Positions 1 through 5,858 of a DNA stretch of 12,073 bases are shown piece by piece. The stretch is from Bacillota bacterium (GTDB lineage Bacteria > Bacillota > Clostridia > Lachnospirales > WQUN01), in NCBI GenBank assembly GCA_009782085.1, contig WQUN01000129.1:1-12073 (forward strand), read 5' to 3'. The position numbers and the translations under genes are program-made. Position 1 is the stretch's first letter, and the number at the start of each line of letters is the position of its first letter. The notes under the pieces are model-generated. The model made no database searches. It saw nothing but the letters and a program-made list of their open reading frames with translations, and had not been told where the DNA came from.

Positions 1-43
1 TTCTCCCGAACCAGGTCGGGGTCAGTCCTTATCAGGCGTATAT

Positions 44-484
44 CTAGCATATGCGGCCTCCGTTTCTGGGTGTGCAAACCAATACCGTAAACATCCAGTT
101 TATCCCGAACCTGTCCCGCAGCGAGCCGTGCAGCGCGGCGAAGAAGGCCGGCGCCAGGTCCATATAGACCTCCGCGCCCTCTTTAAGCGCGTCCCAGGCT
201 TTTTGGACCGCGGCGGCGTCCTTTGCGGTCATGGTTATATACATGTTCTCGCCGGCGGCCCGCCTGTTTTTGCCGTCTGCCGCCATGATCTCCGTATCGC
301 CGACCCTAAGCCTGGCGTGGAGCACCAGCCCTTTGTCCGCCTCCGCCACGGGAAACGCCGGATTCGGGGGCATATCGCCGTATTTCCGCATTTCCAGGAT
401 CTCCCCGCCGAACGCCTCTTTGTAGAACTCCATCGCCTCGGCGCAGGCGCGGTCAAACATCAGATAGTGGCCGAAAACCGGCAT
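44..484 (-). CDS. VOC-family (PhnB/glyoxalase-like) protein
   Basis: This is a 146-residue protein of the vicinal oxygen chelate superfamily, PhnB-like subgroup. Visible signatures are an N-terminal YLMF strand, the FYKEAFGGE segment at about residues 20-28, VLHARL around His56, and the near-C-terminal GSLRDRFGINWMF block (120-132), a hallmark of PhnB-like proteins. VOC proteins bind a metal or small molecule between paired beta-alpha-beta-beta-beta modules, and the substrate of this subgroup is mostly unknown. Two in-frame ATGs lie 6 bp apart. I chose the inner one (484) because AGGAGG at 494-499 is 9 nt away, against only 3 nt for the outer one (490). The gene starts 24 bp after the ribU stop and is probably cotranscribed with it. 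The tail after NWMF is slightly longer than usual. Family assignment is firm; the biochemical role is unknown. Confidence 0.85.
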   Translation of the reverse strand: MPVFGHYLMFDRACAEAMEFYKEAFGGEILEMRKYGDMPPNPAFPVAEADKGLVLHARLRVGDTEIMAADGKNRRAAGENMYITMTAKDAAAVQKAWDALKEGAEVYMDLAPAFFAALHGSLRDRFGINWMFTVLVCTPRNGGRIC

Positions 485-508
485 ACGCATTTTCCTCCTA
501 TGTTCTTT

Positions 509-1216
509 TTATATTCGATTTTGCAAAGCGAGTATGAACAGGACGCAGCTCGCTATCACGAAGACCGCGACGAGCGCGGGGCCGATCCTGAATCCGGTTT
601 TCGCGCCGGCGTTTTCCGCGGCCGTCCGGCCGTCCGCGCCGCCCGCCGCCGGCATACGCGACGCGGGCAGCAGGCGCGCCTTGCGGAGCGCCGTCATGAC
701 CGGCTTGTACGCCAGCAGGATTATGCCCGCGTTCAGCCCGCCCTTTATCGCGTTGAACGGTATGATCACCGGCAGAAACATCGCCACGACGCTTTCCCGC
801 GGCATCCCCAGATAGACGGGCGTCAAAAAGTAGTTCCACAGCAGCATCACCGCGATCATGCAGACCCAGCCCAGGGCCAGCCCAATAAACGCCCGCGTCA
901 TTGTCCGGCGCCGGTAGTAGACAAAGGCCGCGACGCACGCGAACGAACAGCTCGCCAGGACTTCCATCACCATGCCGATCGGGCCGGATTCCGAAACCGT
1001 GACCATCTCCACGAGGCACACGGCCGTCGAGACGGCAAAGGCCGCGAGCGGGCCGAAGATAAAGCCCGATATCGCGACTATGACGTCCTTCGGGTCGTAT
1101 TTCAGAAAGGGCGCGGCCGGGATAAACGGCACGCGCGTGACGACTGTGACCAGGTAGGCGACCGCCGCCAGAACCGCCAGGGTGGCGACCGTCCTTGTCC
1201 TCGAAAACTGCCTCAT
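509..1216 (-). CDS. ribU: Riboflavin ECF transporter S component, RibU-like
   Basis: This is an integral membrane substrate-binding (S) component of an energy-coupling factor transporter, most like RibU, which captures riboflavin and works with a shared EcfA-EcfA'-EcfT module not present here. Supporting features are a hydrophobic N-terminus (residues 9-27), FLKYDPKD (37-44), which resembles the RibU FLK-D-SD signature, NYFLTPVY (128-135), PFNAIKGG (153-160), and about six membrane segments. I chose ATG 1216, preceded by a GGGGGG Shine-Dalgarno, over an upstream TTG at 1303 because that TTG is itself part of the -35 box of the promoter. The C-terminus is odd: after the usual end near residue 180 comes a Gly/Ala-rich linker and one more hydrophobic segment (about 212-230). 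The VOC gene follows. Another vitamin or flavin precursor is possible as substrate. Confidence 0.85.
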   Translation of the reverse strand: MRQFSRTRTVATLAVLAAVAYLVTVVTRVPFIPAAPFLKYDPKDVIVAISGFIFGPLAAFAVSTAVCLVEMVTVSESGPIGMVMEVLASCSFACVAAFVYYRRRTMTRAFIGLALGWVCMIAVMLLWNYFLTPVYLGMPRESVVAMFLPVIIPFNAIKGGLNAGIILLAYKPVMTALRKARLLPASRMPAAGGADGRTAAENAGAKTGFRIGPALVAVFVIASCVLFILALQNRI

Positions 1217-1274
1217 GCTTTTCCCCCCAACGATTTCAGCTGCCCTGAAGACATACGGTTTAATTTTCCGATAC

Positions 1275-1303
1275 ATTATATTTATTCCCCCGGGAAAAGT
1301 CAA
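1275..1303 (-). promoter_or_regulatory. Housekeeping (sigma-A type) promoter of ribU
   Basis: Read on the minus strand there is TTGACT (1298-1303), a 17-nt spacer, and a perfect TATAAT (1275-1280). Transcription would start near 1268, giving a leader of about 50 nt before the ribU ATG at 1216. This also rules out the longer ORF starting at 1303. Confidence 0.75.
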
Positions 1304-1310
1304 ATGCCGA

Positions 1311-1332
1311 AGAACGATTGGGCGCGGCGAAT
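1311..1332. repeat. 22-bp direct repeat, left copy
   Basis: A 22-bp sequence beginning AGAACGATTGGGCG and ending GGCGAAT recurs at 1504-1525 with a single G/A difference. The two copies bracket the palindromic element at 1372-1475. Just inside this copy, a 13-bp unit CGAATTTTCGTGG is repeated at 1328-1340 and 1343-1355. No coding is seen here. Confidence 0.8.
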
Positions 1333-1371
1333 TTTCGTGGCCCGAATTTTCGTGGGATACGCCATAATACA

Positions 1372-1475
1372 GTAGGGGACGCCGCCCTCGGCGTCCCGCA
1401 GTTGCACGCCGCCCTCGGCGTCACGCTGTTGTCGGCAGAACCAGGTAACGGGACGCCCAGGGGGGCGTCCCCTAC
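1372..1475. repeat. Nested palindromic REPIN-like intergenic element
   Basis: The outer ends are an exact 12-bp inverted pair, GTAGGGGACGCC (1372-1383) and its complement at 1464-1475. Inside are three hairpins. The first has an 8-bp stem with loop GCCCTC (1376-1397). The second has a 5-bp stem with the same loop (1406-1421). The third has a 9-bp stem with a 4-nt loop (1450-1471). The first two belong to an imperfect 27-bp tandem duplication (1378-1404, 1405-1431). This is the organisation of REP doublets/REPINs, which are short non-autonomous palindromic repeats mobilised in trans. No transposase is present in the window. A sequence sharing the core TCGGCAGAA (1432-1440) occurs in the second element at 11904-11992. 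Confidence 0.7.
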
Positions 1476-1503
1476 GATTTTACCGCGAAAATTTGCTGCA
1501 CCC

Positions 1504-1525
1504 AGAACGATTGAGCGCGGCGAAT
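1504..1525. repeat. 22-bp direct repeat, right copy
   Basis: This is the partner of 1311-1332 with one mismatch. Immediately to its right the base composition shifts abruptly from GC-rich to AT-rich, so this copy marks the left border of the AT-rich toxin-antitoxin segment. Apart from the repeats and the promoter at 1590-1617, I see nothing else between 1304 and 1703. Confidence 0.8.
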
Positions 1526-1589
1526 AAACTACGTAAAAAAATATTATAGATTCCTAGACTAAGGCCAAAGACACTTGGAAAATTTATAC

Positions 1590-1617
1590 TTGTAAATCAA
1601 GACGCAGGCGTTATAAT
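1590..1617 (+). promoter_or_regulatory. Candidate promoter of the HEPN-MNT pair
   Basis: TTGTAA (1590-1595) is followed by 16 nt and a perfect TATAAT (1612-1617). The start site would be near 1625, about 80 nt before the HEPN start codon. The region is AT-rich, so other -10-like sequences nearer the gene (for example TATTAT at 1677-1682) remain possible. Confidence 0.45.
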
Positions 1618-1703
1618 AAAAGTAAAGAAGGCAGAGGCATTGTATATGGATAAGTGTGACGTTATGTAATGTGTTATATTATAGATCAATGGAGTGAAAT
1701 AAT

Positions 1704-2084
1704 ATGCGTGAATCGTCCGAATACGACGCTCAAAAAATCAACAGTATTATCAGGCACATTCTCAATATTAAAAAATGTTTCGCGCTCAACGGTATTATAG
1801 ACCCGAACAACTTAAAACATGACGAAATATCGCAGGCTGCATGTACGCAATTTATTACCAATATATACGAGGCCAAAAACAAGCTGGGCGAAGAAAGAAG
1901 TAACATGTTAAATGAACTCAACAAAATTAATCTTTCCGGCGCCAGGAATATAGCGAGTCATGACTATGACAACATTGATTTTGGCATCATATATTCTATA
2001 TGCAAAAAGCTCACGGCTTCAAAAGTTTTATCTGAACTTTATGCTGTTTTGGCAACGCTTGAGGGAGACGGACAGAATGATTGA
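1704..2084 (+). CDS. hepT: HepT-like HEPN-domain ribonuclease toxin
   Basis: This is a 126-residue helical HEPN (DUF86/HepT-like) protein. The diagnostic R-X4-H-X-Y motif is intact as RNIASHDY with Arg81, His86 and Tyr88. In characterised HepT toxins Arg and His carry out RNA cleavage, and the motif tyrosine is AMPylated by the partner nucleotidyltransferase to neutralise toxicity. A GGAGTG Shine-Dalgarno at 1691-1696 sits 7 nt before the ATG. The gene overlaps the following MNT gene by 8 bp, the tight coupling typical of HEPN-MNT modules with the toxin first. Both genes are AT-rich and on the opposite strand to all other genes in the window, which suggests horizontal acquisition. Family call is strong; toxicity is inferred from the family. 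Confidence 0.88.
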   Translation: MRESSEYDAQKINSIIRHILNIKKCFALNGIIDPNNLKHDEISQAACTQFITNIYEAKNKLGEERSNMLNELNKINLSGARNIASHDYDNIDFGIIYSICKKLTASKVLSELYAVLATLEGDGQND

Positions 2085-2397
2085 CGCTAATATAATCGAC
2101 ATAATATTATTGGCGCGAAACTATCCTGCCATAAAGCGCGTGGGCATATTCGGCTCTTTTGTCAGAGGAGACGGAAATGACAACAGCGATATGGATTTGC
2201 TGTATGACTATGATAGCAGACAAGAGGCGGGAGCGGACGAACTGTTGAATTATATTGAGGAAGTCAATGACCTGCTGATCTCCTATACGCATGTACCAAA
2301 AATAGATTACGTTTGGTATAAGGGGGTGCTGAACTCGCAGAACCAACATTTTAGGGCTTCGGTTTTGAACGATGTACAATGGGTATATGAAAAATAG
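2077..2397 (+). CDS. mntA: MntA-like minimal nucleotidyltransferase antitoxin
   Basis: This is a 106-residue minimal nucleotidyltransferase. The nucleotide-binding signature GSF (26-28) and the metal-binding pair D-M-D (Asp38, Asp40) match the G-S-X10-D-X-D pattern. Asp77 in KIDYVW is a plausible third carboxylate. In the characterised HepT/MntA system such proteins transfer AMP to the toxin tyrosine and act as antitoxin. The start at 2077 was chosen because it overlaps the end of hepT by 8 bp and places the catalytic motif at the usual distance from the N-terminus. A longer in-frame reading from 1960 would run through hepT coding sequence. The stop is only 3 bp from the convergent phzF-like stop at 2401. 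Confidence 0.88.
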   Translation: MIDANIIDIILLARNYPAIKRVGIFGSFVRGDGNDNSDMDLLYDYDSRQEAGADELLNYIEEVNDLLISYTHVPKIDYVWYKGVLNSQNQHFRASVLNDVQWVYEK

Positions 2398-2400
2398 CCG

Positions 2401-3225
2401 TCAAACCCAAATTTCACCCGTCAGATACAGCTTCGCCTTCCCCCCGATCCTGACCCTCTCCCCCGCGTCCTCGCACCAAAGCCGCCCGCCGCGCCGGGAA
2501 AGCTGCCGGGCGGTCATCGACGCCTTTCCGAGGCGTTTCGCCCAGTACGGGATCAGGACGCAGTGCGCGCGGCCGGTCACGGGGTCCTCGTTGATCCCGG
2601 CGCCCGGCGCGAAGAAGCGCGAGACGAAGTCGCAGCCGGATGTCTCCGAGCCGCGCGCCGTGACTATCACGCCGAAATCGTCGCCGGACATGCCGGCCTC
2701 GTCCTTCAGGGGCTTCAGTTTCGCAAAATCCGGCGCGAGATTCCCGACCTCGTCCTCGTTTTCCAGGACGACCAGAATGTCGGCGGACTTGTATGTATCG
2801 AACCGCGCTATTCCCAGCGCGCCGCGCAGGCACGGGAAATTCGGGGCCGGCGCGCCCGGCCTCGAGGGCAGGTCCATCCAGAGCAGGCCGTCTTCGCCCT
2901 TGGCCACGGTCAGGACCCCGCTTCGCGTCTCGAAACGAAGCTCCGCCGCGTCCCGCTCCAGGTATTCGAACAGGACGAACGCGCTCCCCATCGTCGCGTG
3001 GCCGCAGAGGTCTATCTCCAGCTCCGGCGTGAACCACCGCAGGCTGTAGCGGTCTTCCCGCCTGACGAGAAACGCCGTTTCGGACAGGTTGTTTTCGGCG
3101 GCTATGCTTTGCATCAGCCCGTCGTCCGGCCAGTCCTCCAGCAGGCACACTCCCGCGGGGTTCCCGCCGAACGGGCGGTCGGTGAACACGTCCGCGACAT
3201 AATATTTCAAAGGCCGCTCCCGCAC
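2401..3225 (-). CDS. PhzF-family isomerase/epimerase
   Basis: This is a 274-residue member of the PhzF/diaminopimelate-epimerase-fold family, a full-length two-domain protein. Signatures are FGGNPAGV (19-26), NNLSETAF with the family catalytic Glu49, CGHAT (74-78), and DPVTGRAH (214-221). PhzF itself isomerises trans-2,3-dihydro-3-hydroxyanthranilate in phenazine biosynthesis, but most homologues outside phenazine clusters have unknown substrates. No phenazine genes are seen here, so no specific reaction is assigned. The start is GTG 3225, with GGGAGG 9 nt upstream inside the end of the GNAT gene. The resulting 19-bp overlap indicates translational coupling. It is the last gene of a probable CuAO-domain protein/GNAT/PhzF unit. 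Confidence 0.9.
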   Translation of the reverse strand: MRERPLKYYVADVFTDRPFGGNPAGVCLLEDWPDDGLMQSIAAENNLSETAFLVRREDRYSLRWFTPELEIDLCGHATMGSAFVLFEYLERDAAELRFETRSGVLTVAKGEDGLLWMDLPSRPGAPAPNFPCLRGALGIARFDTYKSADILVVLENEDEVGNLAPDFAKLKPLKDEAGMSGDDFGVIVTARGSETSGCDFVSRFFAPGAGINEDPVTGRAHCVLIPYWAKRLGKASMTARQLSRRGGRLWCEDAGERVRIGGKAKLYLTGEIWV

Positions 3226-3656
3226 GTCTTCGCGCCTCCCTTCCTGACCATCGTGACATAAGTTACGCCGGCTTCCTCGTATTCCCCGCCCGCCGGCTTA
3301 AAGCCGAACTTCCGGAAGAAGCCGGCGGCGGAGAGCCGGGAGTGGACGACCAGCGTGTCGTAGCGCATTTCGGCGGCCAGCCAGACGAGCGTTTTCATCA
3401 CGAAATCGCCGTAGCCCTTGCCGCGCTCTTCTTTCAGGACGGCCACGCGGCCGATCACCGCCGCGTCGGCCTCCGGGATCACGCGCCCGGCAGCCACCGG
3501 AGCGCCTCCGTCGTATGCGACCAGATGTATGGCGCTTCCGTCGCGGCCGTCTGCTTCAGCGGCCCCGTCCGCGCCCTGTTCCTCGATAAAGACTTTGCGT
3601 CTGATCACGCGGGCGTCGCCGGGATCGCCGCCGACAAACCACCTTGCCTCGATCAA
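3207..3656 (-). CDS. GNAT-family N-acetyltransferase (ElaA/YjcF-like)
   Basis: This is a 149-residue Gcn5-related acetyltransferase. The acetyl-CoA pyrophosphate-binding motif A is visible as ERGKGYG (R-x-x-G-x-G type, about residues 77-83), preceded by strand IGRVAVL. The C-terminal FFRKFGFKPAGGEYEEAGVTYVTM resembles the ElaA/YjcF group, whose acceptors are mostly unknown. No ATG fits the N-terminus. The start is TTG 3656, with an AGGGG-type Shine-Dalgarno 8-9 nt upstream, and a nearby ATG leads directly into a stop. It begins 12 bp after the end of the CuAO-domain gene and overlaps the PhzF gene. Confidence 0.85.
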   Translation of the reverse strand: MIEARWFVGGDPGDARVIRRKVFIEEQGADGAAEADGRDGSAIHLVAYDGGAPVAAGRVIPEADAAVIGRVAVLKEERGKGYGDFVMKTLVWLAAEMRYDTLVVHSRLSAAGFFRKFGFKPAGGEYEEAGVTYVTMVRKGGAKTCGSGL

Positions 3657-3668
3657 TTCTACATTCCC

Positions 3669-4508
3669 CTAGTATATCGAAACGTTCGACCTTTCGTCCA
3701 CCTGGATGTTCACCTTCATATGCGTCGCGAAATAGAGCGACGAGATGTACGACTTGTCGTTCTTTATGACGATGGGATAGCCGTCGTTCACGTTGGGATT
3801 GTCCGCCAGCAGCAAATAGTATTCCCCCGGCTTCGCGACGGTGACCGCGCGGCGGTCCGCGATCCAGCCGACGCTGTAGCCCAGGGCCTCGCATACGTCC
3901 CGTATCGGCAGCAGCGTCACGTTGCTTTGCTTGTAAGGGTAGGCGTGCAGCTGCATACCGTTGACCCAGAGGGTGTTCGTGAAAACTTTCTCGTCGTCGG
4001 AGGAGGGCCATATCAGGCTGGACAGAAAGATGTCGTCCTCGGCCTTTGTGAGTATCTGGTTGACGATGGCCTGGTCGACCTCGTTCTGGAGCTCCATCTC
4101 TTCGGTGCAGCGGTACGCGAAATAGTATTTGTGAGTTTCGAGAAACACGGAAAATTCCGGCGCCGAAGTGTATTTGTCCTTGCCGTACACGGTTATGCAC
4201 AAAACCGGAATCGGCTTGGTCAGGTCGTCCTGCGGCCGGTAATAAAAGATCAGCTTCTCGATCGAGCCGTCCGTCTGCGCGGATTTTACCCGGTCGGCCA
4301 AAAGGTACGCCCGCCAGAGCTCGGGGATGTCCATGCTGTAGAAAGCCTTTTCGCCCGATATACTGCCGTGCCTGAGGTCGAGCCTTGTCGCGGAGCTGAC
4401 GACCGTGCCCGCGGCCGCGAACAAGGTTAAATTTCCGCACATCAGCAAGGCGGCCAGGACAGCGGCCGCAAAAAAGGTTTTATGAGCGCGGCGCGCGGAT
4501 GATTTCAT
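3669..4508 (-). CDS. Secreted protein with copper-amine-oxidase N-terminal-like domain
   Basis: This is a 279-residue exported protein. It has a basic N-terminus (MKSSARRAHK), a hydrophobic stretch (11-33) and small residues AAAG, which together look like a type I signal peptide. The Cys in LLMCGN does not form a good lipobox. The C-terminal part (about 179-279) carries the copper amine oxidase N-terminal-like domain (PF07833 type): LWVNG, LLPIRDVCEALGYSVGW, then AVTV. In Firmicutes this domain is a cell-wall/surface module and not an enzyme. Residues 40-178 match no family I recognise. ATG 4508 with GGGGGG 5 nt upstream is preferred to a TTG at 4550. It has its own promoter, lies downstream of gerAC, and is followed by GNAT and PhzF genes. 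Confidence 0.75.
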   Translation of the reverse strand: MKSSARRAHKTFFAAAVLAALLMCGNLTLFAAAGTVVSSATRLDLRHGSISGEKAFYSMDIPELWRAYLLADRVKSAQTDGSIEKLIFYYRPQDDLTKPIPVLCITVYGKDKYTSAPEFSVFLETHKYYFAYRCTEEMELQNEVDQAIVNQILTKAEDDIFLSSLIWPSSDDEKVFTNTLWVNGMQLHAYPYKQSNVTLLPIRDVCEALGYSVGWIADRRAVTVAKPGEYYLLLADNPNVNDGYPIVIKNDKSYISSLYFATHMKVNIQVDERSNVSIY

Positions 4509-4580
4509 AACGACCCCCCATAAAGGCTTTTGTAAAGACATTTTCCCCAATATCGTCGGAATTTATTTTTCATCTGGATA

Positions 4581-4609
4581 ATAATAACATATTCGGCGCG
4601 TTTAAGCAA
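4581..4609 (-). promoter_or_regulatory. Candidate promoter of the CuAO-domain/GNAT/PhzF unit
   Basis: On the minus strand, TTGCTT (4604-4609), a 17-nt spacer and TATTAT (4581-4586) match a vegetative promoter at 3-4 of 6 and 5 of 6 positions. The predicted start near 4574 gives a leader of about 65 nt before the ATG at 4508. This suggests the unit can be expressed separately from the sporulation cluster upstream. Confidence 0.5.
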
Positions 4610-4639
4610 TGGATTTTACAAAAATGTTACGAAGATGTT

Positions 4640-4664
4640 AAAAAAAATTATTTTGAGCATCAAA
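4640..4664 (-). terminator. Weak terminator-like structure after gerAC
   Basis: Directly after the gerAC stop, the minus strand reads TTTGA-TGC-TCAAA (4652-4664), then ATAA and a run of eight T (4640-4647). The stem is only 5 AT-rich base pairs, so termination would be inefficient. Confidence 0.3.
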
Positions 4665-4666
4665 TA

Positions 4667-5809
4667 TCAGTCTATCGCTCCGCTCCCGGAAATTACCGCT
4701 TTTACCTCCGCTTCAAACCCCATCTCCCGGAACGCCTCCCCCCAGTTCGGGGCGTATTTCGCGTACAGTTCCCGCTCGTTCTTGTGCAGCTCGTTCAAAA
4801 ACTGATAGGCGTCCGCGCCCATTTCGCGCTGTAAGATATCGGCCGTCGCCAGTATCTCGCGGCGGACCGCGGCGGCGAATTCCGCCTCCAGCCTCGCGGT
4901 CTTGCCGCTGTCGGAGGACGAGCTGTCCCCGAACTTCCTTTCCGCGACCGTTCCGCAGACGGCGACGGCCGCGCGGCAGTTCAGCTTTCCGTCCTCTCCG
5001 AAGGTCACTTTCGCGCTGCTCTTTTCCACGCGCACCGGCACGCACTCGCCGTCAAAGTCTATGCTGACCACCTCGCCGCGGCAGTCGCCCTTCACCCACT
5101 CGAAGCCGCGCGTCTCAACGCCGCTTAAAAATCCGGCCAAGGCGTAATCCCTGATGACCGCGCTCCCGTTGATCTCGAATTCCTTCGCCTTTTCCGTCCC
5201 GGACGCCTCGATCTCGGGAAGCAGCGCGTTCCCGCCGGCGCGCAGGTCTGACACGAGGCTCTCCAGGTCCGTCTTGAACGTCATGCCGACGGCCCTGTGC
5301 TCCTTGGAATAATACGCGGGGACGTAAAAACCCGCCATGGGTTCGCTCTCGGATTCCGCGCCGATTATGTCGGCGGCGGAGCCCTTTGTCGCCATGACGT
5401 ACATTCGCTTGCTGATCTCATCGTTGCGCTCGGCCGCGCCGATCGCCTGGCGGAAAAGCTCCCTGTCCGCGAGAAGGTCCCGCCCCAAGGCCAGGAGCCT
5501 TGTCTGCCCCAGGAATATCTTCTGGCTGGACTTAAAGTCGGCGGCGCGCAGGGCGCCGGCCACCGTGCCGCTGTCGGCGGTCTTTAACATTTTGGATTTT
5601 TCGATCGCGTCCCCGCCGGAACTTTCGCCGTAAACGGGCAAGGCTAAGGTTACGGTGAAGTTGTTGTCCCCGGATTTTTCCCCGGCGTATTTGTCGATCC
5701 CCAGCCCGACGGCGAATCCGCGCTGCTCCAGGTTTATCTTGCCCGAACAGCCCTGTAGCAGAGCGCATGCTGCTACGGCGGACACAACGGCGGCAAATCT
5801 TGATTTCAT
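4667..5809 (-). CDS. gerAC: Ger(x)C-family spore germination lipoprotein (C subunit)
   Basis: This is a 380-residue precursor of the germinant receptor C subunit, a lipoprotein on the outer face of the spore inner membrane. The signal sequence ends in the lipobox LLQGC with Cys21 as the lipidation site. After it come the family-typical opening (LEQRGFAVGLGIDK), the N-terminal Ger(x)C domain, and a C-terminal GerAC domain, whose helix near the end contains YQFLNELHKNERELYAKYAPNW. Length is typical. An AGGGG Shine-Dalgarno lies 9 nt before ATG 5809. It is the last gene of the spoVA-ger cluster, 49 bp after gerAB. C subunits are required for receptor function, but their molecular role is poorly defined. 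The gerAC symbol denotes family and not orthology to one Bacillus receptor. Confidence 0.93.
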   Translation of the reverse strand: MKSRFAAVVSAVAACALLQGCSGKINLEQRGFAVGLGIDKYAGEKSGDNNFTVTLALPVYGESSGGDAIEKSKMLKTADSGTVAGALRAADFKSSQKIFLGQTRLLALGRDLLADRELFRQAIGAAERNDEISKRMYVMATKGSAADIIGAESESEPMAGFYVPAYYSKEHRAVGMTFKTDLESLVSDLRAGGNALLPEIEASGTEKAKEFEINGSAVIRDYALAGFLSGVETRGFEWVKGDCRGEVVSIDFDGECVPVRVEKSSAKVTFGEDGKLNCRAAVAVCGTVAERKFGDSSSSDSGKTARLEAEFAAAVRREILATADILQREMGADAYQFLNELHKNERELYAKYAPNWGEAFREMGFEAEVKAVISGSGAID

Positions 5810-5858
5810 GCCCTCGAACCCCTTTGCAAGTGTCGTCCGTTATTAATCGAGATTCGTA

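Noticed and set aside
1217..1303. N-terminal extension of RibU starting at TTG 1303
   Set aside because: The TTG is part of the -35 hexamer TTGACT and the extension covers the promoter; ATG 1216 has a good Shine-Dalgarno.
128..1375. 415-residue plus-strand ORF opposite the VOC and ribU genes
   Set aside because: It covers two well-supported minus-strand genes and the ribU promoter, and its residues look like reverse-frame translation.
1376..1471. CRISPR-like array, suggested by repeated palindromic units
   Set aside because: There are only two imperfect tandem units and one inverted one, with no regular spacers and no cas genes; a REP-type element fits better.
1960..2076. 39-residue N-terminal extension of the MNT protein
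   Set aside because: It lies inside hepT in another frame; the short start at 2077 gives the standard MNT length and an 8-bp overlap.
3342..4430. 362-residue plus-strand ORF opposite the GNAT and CuAO-domain genes
   Set aside because: It is antisense to two genes with clear motifs and has no domain of its own.
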